Shown: one piece after another, positions 45,714 to 54,796 of the stretch | Layout of the letters: each line of letters begins with the position of its first letter | Numbering within the stretch: position 1 is the stretch's first letter | From: Gracilimonas sediminicola | GTDB taxonomy: Bacteria > Bacteroidota > Rhodothermia > Balneolales > Balneolaceae | Direction of reading: 5' to 3' | Assembly: GCF_024320785.1 (NCBI RefSeq) | Contig: NZ_JANDBC010000001.1 | Span: 1,060,001-1,124,000 of the forward strand | DNA: 64,000 nucleotides | The notes under the pieces: generated by a model | Seen by the model: only the letters and a program-made list of their open reading frames with translations | Told to the model about the DNA's origin: nothing | Databases searched by the model: none | Position numbers and translations under genes: made by a program

Positions 45714-47825
45714 TTATTTCTGTAATAATAGTTTGATTGTACTCACTTCCGAACCTGAGACCAATCGGACGAAGTAAACACCACTGGCATATTGTGAGGC
45801 ATTCCACTGCATCACATGGCTCCCGGCAGCCTGATAACCTGAGAATATCGTCCCCACTTTCTGCCCGGTAATGGTAAATACCGATATCTCGATGCGCTGA
45901 GGTGATTTAACGCGATACTGAATGCTTGCCGTTGGATTAAAGGGATTGGGGTAAGATCCAATTAATTCCGTTTTGTCAGGTAAAGTCCCATGCTTATCAT
46001 CTTCTGAAGAAGTGACAATTCCGCCAAATTCTACATCATCCCAATAATATACTTCACCGGTTCCGGATACATTAAAATTGAAGAAGATGGAAAGCTTATC
46101 AAAATAGGTATTGGGATTAAATGGATTCGTACCCTCGGCAACCGTACTGAAGTCAAATTCAAGCGTCTCCCACCCATTTACTTTGGTTGTTAAGGCTTCG
46201 GTTTCAGCAGTAAGGGTAGGGTCGTTATGGTCTTCTACCTTTAAACGTACCGGAATTCCCGAAGAAGGAGAATACAAACGTACATTCATCTTAGTGTTTT
46301 CAGCTGTAAATGGAATTCTGGATTTGAAACCCAGGTCGGTACCTACCGTTGTTCCCGCCCAGCTCTCTGAACCAGCCGTCTTGGTTGTTTTACCTACTGT
46401 ATTTTCTGAATCTTCGGGATCCGGCACGATTTCAGTATCGTTACCTCCAAAATCGGTGACTTCATAATCCACCGTTTCACTTTGAAAGGTAACCGGAAGA
46501 TCAATCTGAGACTTCGCTTCAGGATCATAAAAGTGAACAATATCATCAAATAAGAAGGTAAAGTTGGCCGATCCGTCTCCGATGGTTCCAAAATCGAACA
46601 TGAATACCAGTGCATCATAATCTCCGCTTTCAGCATCAGGATAGTTCCACACCAGAGTTTCCCATTCATTGGCTTTGGTTGTATGTACTATGTTATCCGG
46701 TTCAGCTCCATTCGGACCTTCAATCTTTAACAGTACCGGAACATCAGCTCTGGGCGAAAAAACTTTCATTGAAAAAGAATTATTGGACGTAAAGTCGAGC
46801 TTTTCTTCTAAAATCAGCTTACTTCCGGCCCATGGTAACCCTTCCCCTTTTATAAGCCTTGCCACCTTTTCGCTGGTATTGATGCCGGAAGGCTCCGGAT
46901 TGCTCACCACATTTCCAATCCCTCCATCAAAATCAATAAAGTTATAAGGACCTTCTTCAAAATCGACCGGCAGGCTTAGCGGTGGATAAGATGGTTCAGG
47001 TAAGCTAAACTTAACGGTATAAACAGACCGGGTAAATTCATCAGCACCTGTAACCAAAATAGTTGTAGTGCCCGGTATTTGTTCTGCAGGTGTAATTTCT
47101 ATAATCGCGTTGGTATCAGTTGGTAAAGCTGTTACCTCTGGAACTATGGTCGTTCCGGAATCAAGCTGAACCGTATAAGAAGTGGTAGCCGGAGAAAAAC
47201 CAGTAATCAAATCTCCGTCTACTTTTAACTCTGAAAGGGTTACATCAGGGCTGGGAGCACCTTCACCAAACATCACATCGTCCCAATAGTAAACTTTCCC
47301 CGTTCCTTCGGTTCCAAAATTGAAGAAGATAGACAGCATATCAAAATTTGTATCGGGATTATAGGGGTTGGTACCCGGGGCTACGTTACTGAAATCAAAA
47401 ACCAGCTTTTGCCAACCCTGAATAGTTGTAACCGCCTCTGTTTCTACCGTAAGGGTATTATCAGTATGATCTTCGGCTTTAAGGCGAACCGGAATTCCTG
47501 AAGATGGAGCATAAACCAGCATGCTCATCTTGGTATTCTCTTCCGTAAACGGAATTACTGTAGCCAGCCCGTCCGATGTACTCATCGTTGTTCCCGCCCA
47601 GGTTGCTGAACCTGCCGGCTTCGTTGTGACAGCAACTGTATTTGCAGTATCGGTCGGACTTTGTCCTAAAACGGTAGAAGCATCTCCAAAATCAAGGAGA
47701 GTATAATCTACGCTATCTTCTTCAAAGGTTATGGGAAGATCTATTTGGGATTTTGTCTGTGCCTGAAGAGTGGAAAATGTAAAGCTTATAACTATTATCA
47801 GGATACTTTGAAGGCAGGATTTCAT
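45714..47825 (-). CDS. Secreted three-module protein with T9SS sorting domain
   Basis: 703 residues. A signal peptide (ILIIVISFTFSTLQAQ) comes first. Then there are three related beta-sandwich modules of about 160 residues (about 24-186, 283-435, 440-605). The first and third are very similar (both have KSQIDLP, WAGTT, SSGIPVRLK, LSIFFNF and VYYWDD), the second is more diverged. A cadherin-like beta-sandwich (about 190-275) lies between modules one and two. A T9SS sorting domain closes it (GSYPNPFNPTASIQYRV to STIKLLLQK, about 620-703). The modules look like carbohydrate-binding appendages of secreted glycoside hydrolases, but no catalytic domain is present here. Confidence 0.84.
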   Translation of the reverse strand: MKSCLQSILIIVISFTFSTLQAQTKSQIDLPITFEEDSVDYTLLDFGDASTVLGQSPTDTANTVAVTTKPAGSATWAGTTMSTSDGLATVIPFTEENTKMSMLVYAPSSGIPVRLKAEDHTDNTLTVETEAVTTIQGWQKLVFDFSNVAPGTNPYNPDTNFDMLSIFFNFGTEGTGKVYYWDDVMFGEGAPSPDVTLSELKVDGDLITGFSPATTSYTVQLDSGTTIVPEVTALPTDTNAIIEITPAEQIPGTTTILVTGADEFTRSVYTVKFSLPEPSYPPLSLPVDFEEGPYNFIDFDGGIGNVVSNPEPSGINTSEKVARLIKGEGLPWAGSKLILEEKLDFTSNNSFSMKVFSPRADVPVLLKIEGPNGAEPDNIVHTTKANEWETLVWNYPDAESGDYDALVFMFDFGTIGDGSANFTFLFDDIVHFYDPEAKSQIDLPVTFQSETVDYEVTDFGGNDTEIVPDPEDSENTVGKTTKTAGSESWAGTTVGTDLGFKSRIPFTAENTKMNVRLYSPSSGIPVRLKVEDHNDPTLTAETEALTTKVNGWETLEFDFSTVAEGTNPFNPNTYFDKLSIFFNFNVSGTGEVYYWDDVEFGGIVTSSEDDKHGTLPDKTELIGSYPNPFNPTASIQYRVKSPQRIEISVFTITGQKVGTIFSGYQAAGSHVMQWNASQYASGVYFVRLVSGSEVSTIKLLLQK

Positions 47826-47914
47826 GAGGTTCTATTTGATGAGTAGTGACTAATCCTGCTTTAAAGCCGGGATTAAATACCAAACTGCACTTTAAAATGG
47901 TCAATTGCTATCAT

Positions 47915-48742
47915 TTATTCATACAATCCCGCCAGTTCCCATTTGGCGATGATCTCCCGGATCAGATTTCCAATTCGCTGATTGACACGCTTGAAATACT
48001 CCTCAGCCTGATCTTGATTGAAAGTCGGGAAGCCCTGTCCTTCTTCATATAAACCAATAGAGGATGGAAATGGGTAGGCTGTCCATGTACTACCACTCGG
48101 ATATGGAGTCGTCATTTCTTCCCCGGAATATCGGTCGGGGTGGATATGATCCGGCACAATGGCCTGAACGTAACCGGTTTCATTGTTTCCGGCATGCCCG
48201 CCATTTTCACCGAAAACCGCAAAGGTATCTTCCGAAGCCACACTCCACCAGTTAATAACCAGAATACGGACTCGTAGTCTTTGGGAAAGTTCTCCTGCTA
48301 CACTTTGAAGAATGGCTGTTTGAGGTCCGCCATGTCCGTTCAGTATAATGATGTTCTTGAATTTATTATTTGCCATCCCATGAATAATATCACCTAAAAA
48401 CCCCTTGTACGACTCCTCACTTATAGCAAATGTTCCGGGATATCCGGCCATGCTTCCTGTCACTCCATAATTGAGAGTCGGTGCAATCATAGCATTAACA
48501 CCTTCTGCTATTGCCTTTGCCATTGCTTCCGGTGCCAGGTTATCCGAGCCATTGGGAATTACTCCATGGGGTTCCAGCGTCCCAACCGGCAACAATACTG
48601 TTTCAATTTTATCCGGAACAAACTCAGCAAACTCCATCCAGTTAATCAGGTTCATCTCCCGAGTAGTGGGTTCGTCCTGAGCATGTAAAAATGACGACGA
48701 TAACATAATAAGGCCGGTCAGTACGAGTATATACTTTTTCAT
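47915..48742 (-). CDS. Exported creatininase-family amidohydrolase
   Basis: 275 residues. The start at 48742 was chosen because MKKYILVLTGLIMLSSSFLHAQ is a clean signal peptide; the longer frame to 48877 adds an unlikely leader. The metal-binding pattern of the creatininase family is present: LLPVGTLEPHG (Glu, His), NGSDNLAPE (Asp), NGHGGPQTAIL, and HAGNNETGYVQA (Glu). It probably hydrolyses a cyclic amide or amide bond outside the cytoplasm. The substrate is unknown. Confidence 0.88.
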   Translation of the reverse strand: MKKYILVLTGLIMLSSSFLHAQDEPTTREMNLINWMEFAEFVPDKIETVLLPVGTLEPHGVIPNGSDNLAPEAMAKAIAEGVNAMIAPTLNYGVTGSMAGYPGTFAISEESYKGFLGDIIHGMANNKFKNIIILNGHGGPQTAILQSVAGELSQRLRVRILVINWWSVASEDTFAVFGENGGHAGNNETGYVQAIVPDHIHPDRYSGEEMTTPYPSGSTWTAYPFPSSIGLYEEGQGFPTFNQDQAEEYFKRVNQRIGNLIREIIAKWELAGLYE

Positions 48743-48923
48743 TCCTTTGGGAGTTAATAGGAATTCCAATCTGATTTCTGAATGAACGCGTATTTTATGA
48801 TGAATGCAACGAATTTGATCTGAATCCGGGAAACGAAGTATTGCAGAGTATTTGTTTTGACCTCGTAATAGAATCAAGATTAATGTTGTCTAATCCAAGA
48901 ACCACAAAGAAGAAAAGGTTGTT

Positions 48924-49562
48924 ATGGTGAAATCATTTTTTATAACAGGACTACTATTTAGTCTGTCAACATTATCATTATCAGCTCAGGATATGGATAT
49001 GAATAAAGAGAAAAATTTAGAGAAAGCTACTTTTGGCGCAGGATGTTTTTGGTGTGTGGAAGCTATTTATGAATTGGTAGAAGGAATTGAGCATGTGGAG
49101 TCGGGTTATTCCGGCGGACATGTGGAGAATCCCTCCTATAAAGAAGTGACAACCGGGACGACCGGTCATGCCGAAGTGGCCCGAATCCATTTTGATCCGG
49201 ATGTGATTTCTTATGAGGAATTACTGGAAGTGCTTTGGCACACACATAACCCAACTACCCTAAACCGGCAGGGAAATGACGTAGGACCACAATACCGTTC
49301 GGTGATATTCTATCACAATGAAAAGCAGAAAGAAATTGCTGAGAAATCATTAAAGAAAACCGATGAATCTAACCTTTGGGAAGATCCGATCGTAACCAAA
49401 ATTCAACCGCTTGAAAACTATTATGTGGCCGAAAACTACCATCAGAATTATTTCGAGAACAATCCCAATGCCGGGTACTGCTCGTTTGTAATTGCTCCGA
49501 AGGTGAAGAAATTCAAAAAAGAATTCAGCTATTTGTTAAAGGATGGAGAGAAAGTGAATTAA
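48924..49562 (+). CDS. msrA: Exported peptide-methionine (S)-S-oxide reductase MsrA
   Basis: 212 residues. An N-terminal signal peptide (ITGLLFSLSTLSLSAQ) is followed by the active-site motif FGAGCFWCVEAIYELVEGI (about residues 37-55) with the catalytic Cys of GCFWC, then YSGGHVENPSYKEVTTGTTG and PTTLNRQGNDVGPQYRS. It repairs oxidised methionines in exported proteins. No MsrB domain is attached. The gene diverges from the creatininase gene and ends with a terminator. Confidence 0.95.
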   Translation: MVKSFFITGLLFSLSTLSLSAQDMDMNKEKNLEKATFGAGCFWCVEAIYELVEGIEHVESGYSGGHVENPSYKEVTTGTTGHAEVARIHFDPDVISYEELLEVLWHTHNPTTLNRQGNDVGPQYRSVIFYHNEKQKEIAEKSLKKTDESNLWEDPIVTKIQPLENYYVAENYHQNYFENNPNAGYCSFVIAPKVKKFKKEFSYLLKDGEKVN

Positions 49563-49582
49563 CTTTCTACTCAGTTAATTTT

Positions 49583-49618
49583 AAGTCCCGCGCTTTAGTA
49601 AGGTGCGGGACTTTTTTT
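49583..49618 (+). terminator. Intrinsic terminator after msrA
   Basis: AAGTCCCGC (49583-49591) pairs with GCGGGACTT (49605-49613), followed by a T-run. It lies 20 bases after the msrA stop. Confidence 0.92.
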
Positions 49619-49672
49619 ATAGCTGTTCTACATGTATTATAGGGCGCTGTAATATTTTTAACTAACTGACGC

Positions 49673-50773
49673 ATGAAGTATTTAACCCTCTTATTACCCG
49701 CTTTACTATTCTTTTCTCCTGTTTTAGGTCAGGAACCCGACACCACCATGACCTTTGAGGAATACGATCCTGAATCTACCCTCGTGGTTCCGGGCGAGGA
49801 AATCACGAAGGCAAAATATCCTTTTGTTGATATCCACAGCCATTTATGGAGAATGGCAACCATGGACCTGAAGGAAACCGCCCGTGAGATGGACAGCCTG
49901 AATATGAAGGTGCTGGTAAACCTGAGCGGTCGTTCCGGCGAAACCCTAAAAGCCATGGTTGATGCTGCCGAGAAACAGGCCCCCGGCCGTTTCATTGTTT
50001 TTGCCAATATCGATTTTGACGGCATTGATGAACCCGGCTGGACGGATCGAGCCGTAGCCCAGTTAGAACAAGATTATCGAAATGGAGCCCGTGGCGTTAA
50101 AATTTTCAAGAATTTGGGCCTTACCGTGCTGGATTCAAAAGGAAACCGCATTCATACCGATGATCCGAGAATAGATCCTGTTTGGGCTAAAGCCGGAGAA
50201 CTTGGCATGCCCGTACTCATTCACACCGGAGAGCCCGCCGTATTCTGGGAGCCTATTGATGAACACAACGAACGCTGGCTGGAAATGAAGCAATTCCCGA
50301 GACGCCATCGGGGCGATTCCACCCGCTACCCAAGCTGGGAAGTGGTGATGAAGGAGCAATGGAATGTGTTTCGCAAGCATCCTGAAACTACATTTATAAA
50401 TGCCCATTTTGGATGGATGGCCAATGACCTTGAACGACTTGGCAAACACCTCAATGAGTTCCCGAATGTATATACCGAAACGGCAGCCATTATTGCAGAG
50501 CTTGGCAGGCAACCTCGTTTTGCCAAAGAGTTTTTCATTAAGTACCAGGATCGCCTGTTATTCGGGAAAGACACCTATCGCCCCCACGAGTATCACACCT
50601 ACTTCAGAGTACTGGAAAGTGATGATGAGTATTTCGATTATTTCCGTCGGCGCCATGCTTTTTGGCAAATGTATGGATTGGATTTGCCGGATGAAGTGTT
50701 ACAAAAAGTGTATTACAAAAACGCTCTGAAGATCATCCCTGATATTGATGACTCTTTATTTGAGACTAATTAA
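49673..50773 (+). CDS. Exported amidohydrolase-2 family protein
   Basis: 366 residues. A signal peptide ends near residue 20 (LLFFSPVLGQ). A TIM-barrel metal hydrolase follows, with the N-terminal HxH motif FVDIHSHLWRM near residue 51, PVLIHTGEPA near 182, TFINAHFGWMANDLERLG near 242 and LLFGKDTYRPHEYHTYF near 300 (catalytic Asp). It resembles the COG2159-type amidohydrolases and decarboxylases. Substrate unknown. It is followed by the DUF2911 gene after 23 bases and probably forms a two-gene operon with it. Confidence 0.87.
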   Translation: MKYLTLLLPALLFFSPVLGQEPDTTMTFEEYDPESTLVVPGEEITKAKYPFVDIHSHLWRMATMDLKETAREMDSLNMKVLVNLSGRSGETLKAMVDAAEKQAPGRFIVFANIDFDGIDEPGWTDRAVAQLEQDYRNGARGVKIFKNLGLTVLDSKGNRIHTDDPRIDPVWAKAGELGMPVLIHTGEPAVFWEPIDEHNERWLEMKQFPRRHRGDSTRYPSWEVVMKEQWNVFRKHPETTFINAHFGWMANDLERLGKHLNEFPNVYTETAAIIAELGRQPRFAKEFFIKYQDRLLFGKDTYRPHEYHTYFRVLESDDEYFDYFRRRHAFWQMYGLDLPDEVLQKVYYKNALKIIPDIDDSLFETN

Positions 50774-50796
50774 CCAAAAACTAAAACCAAGGATCC

Positions 50797-51357
50797 ATGA
50801 AGAAACTAATACAACTTTCTTTTTTAATGGTATTAACCGCTTTTTTTGTAGCGGAAACAGCGGTAGCACAGGAACGTGGAAACAACAGCGCGCGTCCAAG
50901 TCCTAACGCTTCTGTAAGTCAAACGATTGGTACTACCGAAGTAACTGTAACCTACGGACGACCTGCTATCAAGGGACGCACCTATTTTGAAGAAGATGCC
51001 GATTTAGCCCCTTCTGGCCGTGTGTGGAGAACGGGTGCTAACGAATCAGCTGCCATCACTTTCTCTGACGATGTAATGGTAGGCGGTGAGAAAGTTGAAG
51101 CCGGCACCTATTCCCTATACTCCATGCCAAATGGCGATGAGTGGACTATTATTCTGAATAATAAACTGTCGTGGGGAACCCAATACGATATGGGCGAAGA
51201 TTATGTCCGTGTTCCGGCAGCAGTGGTAAACAACGATGCGCCTATGATGGAATGGTTTGCTATCTATTTTGATACCCTTTCACAAAATAAGGCTCACCTG
51301 AATTTACACTGGGGAACCACCAAAGTTGCTGTTCCGATAACTATCGGCGACATGTAG
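50797..51357 (+). CDS. Exported DUF2911 protein
   Basis: 186 residues. A signal peptide (SFLMVLTAFFVAETAVAQE) is followed by a beta-rich DUF2911 domain (VSQTIGTTEVTVTYGRPAIK, GRVWRTGANESAAITFSDDV, GTYSLYSMPNGDEWTIILN). The family is common in Bacteroidota and its function is not established. It is the second gene of the amidohydrolase unit and ends with a strong terminator. Confidence 0.88.
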   Translation: MKKLIQLSFLMVLTAFFVAETAVAQERGNNSARPSPNASVSQTIGTTEVTVTYGRPAIKGRTYFEEDADLAPSGRVWRTGANESAAITFSDDVMVGGEKVEAGTYSLYSMPNGDEWTIILNNKLSWGTQYDMGEDYVRVPAAVVNNDAPMMEWFAIYFDTLSQNKAHLNLHWGTTKVAVPITIGDM

Positions 51358-51375
51358 CCTCAAAGAAAGAACAAC

Positions 51376-51414
51376 AAAAAAGCCCCGCACAAGTATTTTG
51401 TGCGGGGCTTTTTT
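51376..51414. terminator. Bidirectional terminator after the DUF2911 gene
   Basis: AAAAAGCCCCGCACAA (51376-51392) pairs with TTGTGCGGGGCTTTTTT (to 51414) over about 16 bases around the short loop GTATT. It ends the DUF2911 transcript and can also stop read-through from the convergent SRP RNA. Confidence 0.95.
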
Positions 51415-51443
51415 ATGAAATCGAATTTCATAAATAAAAAAAT

Positions 51444-51541
51444 GGGCAAGCGACCTATATCACGCCGCTACGACCAGATTACCGCTGCTGCGTTCCCGCC
51501 CTGACGGAGTTCAAAGGGAGCTGGCTGTATAGGACTTGCCC
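51444..51541 (-). ncRNA. ffs: Small signal recognition particle RNA (4.5S type)
   Basis: Minus-strand RNA of about 98 bases. Its ends pair as GGGCAAG/CTTGCCC. The conserved SRP helix-8 tip is present: CCGTCAGGGC, a GGAA tetraloop closed by G-C, then GCAGCAGCGG. These are the sites for protein Ffh. A T-rich run follows at once (complement of 51432-51442), consistent with termination. It is the bacterial small form without an Alu domain. The promoter is listed separately. Confidence 0.9.
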
Positions 51542-51548
51542 AAGGCTT

Positions 51549-51580
51549 CTAAGATAAGGCTTATTCGGCTCCAGTATCAA
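51549..51580 (-). promoter_or_regulatory. Candidate Bacteroidota-type promoter of the SRP RNA
   Basis: On the minus strand TTG (51580-51578), 21 bases, then TATCTTAG (51556-51549), a 7-of-8 match to TAnnTTTG. The first base of the SRP RNA stem (51541) is 8 bases past the box, just where transcription should start. Confidence 0.68.
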
Positions 51581-51697
51581 GATGAATTTGAAGAAAATTA
51601 TGCACCCTCAATAGTGAGCAACCAAAGAATTCTGTTGTGAATGATGTCAGCTTTAGGTAAATGAGAAGACAATATTCACATTTAACGGAGGTGCATT

Positions 51698-52390
51698 ATG
51701 TTAGAGGAAATCCAAAGTGTATTAGTAGAATCGTATAACACTTTTTTCAATGAATTAGCTTCTTTTTTACCCAGCCTGATTGGCGCAATTCTAATCCTGA
51801 TCTTAGGTTGGATTATTGCCAAATTAGTACAAACAGCAGCAGTAAAACTTCTGAAGTTAATTCGATTAGATGTTGTAACAGAAAAAGCGAAGATCGATAA
51901 GTTTCTGAAGGACGGTGGCAGTAAGAAATCGGCCATAGATATTCTCGGCAGTATTATTTACTGGCTTATCATGTTGATCGTAATTTTGGCGGGATTAAAT
52001 ACGCTGGGACTTAGCGTAGCTTCCGAGTTGTTTAACCAAATTATTCTCTACATTCCTAATGTTATAGTAGCTGTTCTTGCGCTAATATTCGGAGTATTCC
52101 TGGCAGGTTTTATCGCACAAGTCGTGAGTACTTATTTGAGTAATATCGGCGTGAAACAGGCTAACATGGTCGGAGCTATTGCAAAATATGCCATTATCTT
52201 ATTTGTTGTTTCTCTTTCGCTTACACAATTAAGTATTGGGGAGCAGTTGGTTACTAATGCCTTCCTGCTTCTGTTTGGAGCTGCTTGCCTGGCGTTAGGC
52301 CTTGCCTTTGGCTTAGGCGGTAAAGAATGGGCAGCCGGAGTGATAGAAAAATTAGCCAGTCAGGCTGAAAATACTCCACCTCATGAATAA
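51698..52390 (+). CDS. TM-helix-repeat (MscS-related) membrane protein
   Basis: 230 residues with about five membrane segments. It contains the conserved TM-helix repeat seen in MscS-related proteins (FLPSLIGAILILILGWIIAKLV near residue 23; LNQIILYIPNVIVAVLALIFG near 110) and the Gly-rich ACLALGLAFGLGGKEWAAG end. It lacks the soluble MscS beta-domain, so channel function is uncertain. A strong Shine-Dalgarno sequence (GGAGGTG) precedes the ATG. It is monocistronic, with a terminator directly downstream. Confidence 0.82.
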   Translation: MLEEIQSVLVESYNTFFNELASFLPSLIGAILILILGWIIAKLVQTAAVKLLKLIRLDVVTEKAKIDKFLKDGGSKKSAIDILGSIIYWLIMLIVILAGLNTLGLSVASELFNQIILYIPNVIVAVLALIFGVFLAGFIAQVVSTYLSNIGVKQANMVGAIAKYAIILFVVSLSLTQLSIGEQLVTNAFLLLFGAACLALGLAFGLGGKEWAAGVIEKLASQAENTPPHE

Positions 52391-52410
52391 GTAAATTCGT
52401 ATTTTGGATG

Positions 52411-52442
52411 AGCCTCCCACTTAACCTTGGGAGGCTTTTTTA
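52411..52442 (+). terminator. Intrinsic terminator
   Basis: AGCCTCCC (52411-52418) pairs with GGGAGGCT (52429-52436), followed by a T-run. It lies 20 bases after the TM-helix protein stop. Confidence 0.9.
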
Positions 52443-52460
52443 TTATGTTTGAAATCCATT

Positions 52461-53036
52461 ATGACTGAATTATCCTTTTTCGTACTCCCCATACTTATTT
52501 TTTGTGCCCGCATCGCTGACGTTTCTCTTGGAACCTTGCGTATAACCATGGTTTCGCGGGGTTATAAATGGCAATCAGCCCTTCTCGGTTTTTTTGAAGT
52601 GCTGATCTGGGTGATTGTAGTTGCACAGCTTCTCAAAAATCTCAACCACTGGGTAAATTATGTAGCCTACGCTGCCGGATTCTCAGCCGGTACGTTCATC
52701 GGATTGTACATTGAAGACAAAATGAAAGTGGGTACCGTCTTAATCCGAATAATCACGCTGGATAAGTCGGATGAGTTAATAGAAGCCTTAAAAGAGGCTG
52801 GAGTTGCGATTACCAGCGTGGATGCAAAGGGCGGGTTTAATGACGTAAAAGTTATTTTTACCGTATTAAAGAGGAAAAAGCTCAACAAGGTATATGATAT
52901 TGTGAAGGATATTGACCCGGAAGCGTTCTTCTCTACCGAAGATGTAAAGTATTCAAACAAGCATCACGATCATCTGGTTAATCCGAACGACCGGAGCCCC
53001 ATCGACCGCCTGTTAAGAGTAAGGAAAGGTTTATAG
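52461..53036 (+). CDS. UPF0316/DUF2179-type membrane protein
   Basis: 191 residues from the ATG at 52461; a TTG four codons earlier is less likely. Three membrane segments come first (FFVLPILIFCARIADVSLGT, LLGFFEVLIWVIVVAQLL, YVAYAAGFSAGTFIGLYI). A cytoplasmic C-terminal domain of the DUF2179 type follows (ELIEALKEAGVAITSVDAKG, FNDVKVIFTVLKRKKLNKVYDI). It matches UPF0316. In related proteins the domain may bind a small ligand; the role is unproven. It overlaps no neighbour and converges with YjbQ. Confidence 0.82.
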   Translation: MTELSFFVLPILIFCARIADVSLGTLRITMVSRGYKWQSALLGFFEVLIWVIVVAQLLKNLNHWVNYVAYAAGFSAGTFIGLYIEDKMKVGTVLIRIITLDKSDELIEALKEAGVAITSVDAKGGFNDVKVIFTVLKRKKLNKVYDIVKDIDPEAFFSTEDVKYSNKHHDHLVNPNDRSPIDRLLRVRKGL

Positions 53037-53048
53037 AAGCAGGTGAAA

Positions 53049-53468
53049 TTATTCCCCGTTGAGTGTAACCACCAGCTTCCTGGCCCCACCATGGTTCCGG
53101 TGCTCGCATAAATAAACCCCTTGCCAGGTTCCGAGATTAAAACGGCCATTTGTGATTGGAATAGAAACAGATGAACCAAGCAAAGAGCTTTTGATATGCG
53201 AAGTCATGTCATCGGTGCCTTCCAGTGTGTGCTCGTACAGGGAAGTGTCTTCTGGAACAGCACGGTTGAAATGGGATTCGAAATCTCTGCGGACGGATGG
53301 ATCGGCATTTTCATTGATGGTAAGTGCGGCACTGGTGTGTTGAATGAAGATGTGCGCCAACCCGGTTTGGATATCTTTTATTTCCGGGATTTCTCTGAGA
53401 ATTTCATCCGTGACGATGTGGTAGCCTCTTGGCTTAGGCGAAAGTTTAATTTCTTTCTGTTTCCACAT
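53049..53468 (-). CDS. YjbQ family protein (UPF0047)
   Basis: 139 residues. The signature of the secondary thiamine-phosphate synthase enzyme family is present: GLAHIFIQHTSAALTINENA near residue 37, and the C-terminal RFNLGTWQGVYLCEHRNHGG near 110 with conserved Trp, Gly and His. The family has weak thiamine-phosphate synthase activity in some members. It is a single-gene unit between UPF0316 and ispH. Confidence 0.9.
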   Translation of the reverse strand: MWKQKEIKLSPKPRGYHIVTDEILREIPEIKDIQTGLAHIFIQHTSAALTINENADPSVRRDFESHFNRAVPEDTSLYEHTLEGTDDMTSHIKSSLLGSSVSIPITNGRFNLGTWQGVYLCEHRNHGGARKLVVTLNGE

Positions 53469-53545
53469 TTTTCGTTAATTCGTTATTGGTGTATTCGCTA
53501 ATCGTTTTTCGAACCTGCTCAATTAACGAATAACAATTGACCTTA

Positions 53546-54796
53546 CTAAGCTTCTTCCGCTTCCATTTTATCTTCGAAGGGAGCTATAACTTCATCTACT
53601 TCCCGGGTTCCTTCAAAATAATCGAGCACCTGAAGCAGCACTTCATCTACCAGGATGTCCGGGCAGGAAGCTCCGGAAGTGAGTGCAATTTTTAAAGGTT
53701 CTTTACCGGAAGGCAACCATTGGCTGGTCTCCCTCATTTCTTTATCCCACTGGTTGAAGTGTTTGATGGTATCCGGTGAAAGCTCGCCTTTATCCCGGAC
53801 ATGGTAAGTGGGGAATTGATGTTCTAAAATCTCAACCAGATGCATAGTGTTGGATGAATTATATCCCCCAACCACAATTGCCAAATCGGCATCGGTTTCA
53901 GCAAGGGCTAAAGTTGCCGATTGATTTTCATTGGTTGCATAACAAAGTGTATCGGATGTATCTGCAAAATGATCAAGGATATCAGCTTCGCCGTATCGTT
54001 TGATGGCGGCTTCCCTGAGAATCTCCATCACTCTTTGGGTTTCGGTAGCCAGCATCGTGGTTTGGTTAATCACCCCAAAACGGATCATGTCTTCCAGTGG
54101 ATTGAATCCGGGTGTTGATTTATGACCAAAGTACTTCTCAAAGTCAGATAAGGGTCGGTCTTCTGTTAAAATATCTGCCAGGATTTGTGCCTCCTCTGGA
54201 TTCAAAACCACAACTACTTCAGAGTGATCTGCACTGTGAGAGAAGGTAGCCCGTGTTTCTTCATGCTGATGCTTTCCGTGCACCACAAGGCTATAGTCTT
54301 TCTTACCAAGCTGTTTTCCCCGCTTCCATACTTTTTCCACAAACGGACAGGTTGTATTGTATTGATACGGGTCGATTCCCACCTCTTTCAACTGCTCCTG
54401 AATCTCGATGGTAGTCCCAAAGGCGGGCACAATTACAATATCTTCTGCACTAAGTGAAGAAATCGGAATGCGTTCAGAACCATCTGTATCAAATAAAAAC
54501 TTTACTCCCTTCTTCAGCAAGTCCTCATTCACCGTTGGGTTGTGAATCATCTCACTGAGCAGGTAAATATTCTTATCCGGATTCTCGGCCACCGTTCGGT
54601 AAGCAATATCAATGGCATTTTCCACGCCGTAGCAGAATCCAAAAAAACGGGGGATATAAAACTGAACCGGACCGAAATCGAGCATAGTCGGTTCGAGATC
54701 CTTTTTCATCGGATCCATAATTTTTGTCGCCTCTTTCACCTTCCGGATGATCGGCGACTGATACATTTCCGGGATGTCAAATTTTTTACGTGCCAC
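53546..54796 (-). CDS. ispH: 4-hydroxy-3-methylbut-2-enyl diphosphate reductase, long form
   Basis: Last enzyme of the MEP isoprenoid pathway, carrying an Fe-S cluster (416 residues). The three cluster cysteines are in RFFGFCYGVENAID, NTTCPFVEKVWKRG and TSGASCPDILVDEVL. It is longer than the 316-residue E. coli form, like cyanobacterial and plant enzymes, with about 40 extra residues at the N-terminus. The start is a GTG that overlaps the end of the toxin gene by 11 bases, so translation may be coupled to the toxin. Confidence 0.94.
   Translation of the reverse strand: MARKKFDIPEMYQSPIIRKVKEATKIMDPMKKDLEPTMLDFGPVQFYIPRFFGFCYGVENAIDIAYRTVAENPDKNIYLLSEMIHNPTVNEDLLKKGVKFLFDTDGSERIPISSLSAEDIVIVPAFGTTIEIQEQLKEVGIDPYQYNTTCPFVEKVWKRGKQLGKKDYSLVVHGKHQHEETRATFSHSADHSEVVVVLNPEEAQILADILTEDRPLSDFEKYFGHKSTPGFNPLEDMIRFGVINQTTMLATETQRVMEILREAAIKRYGEADILDHFADTSDTLCYATNENQSATLALAETDADLAIVVGGYNSSNTMHLVEILEHQFPTYHVRDKGELSPDTIKHFNQWDKEMRETSQWLPSGKEPLKIALTSGASCPDILVDEVLLQVLDYFEGTREVDEVIAPFEDKMEAEEA

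Noticed and set aside
45554-45736. Open frame covering the tRNA-Leu region
   Set aside because: The frame is read through a complete tRNA gene and its promoter; its codons are those of the RNA.
48743-48877. Longer N-terminus of the creatininase-like protein
   Set aside because: The added residues are not conserved-looking, and the internal ATG gives a clean signal peptide.
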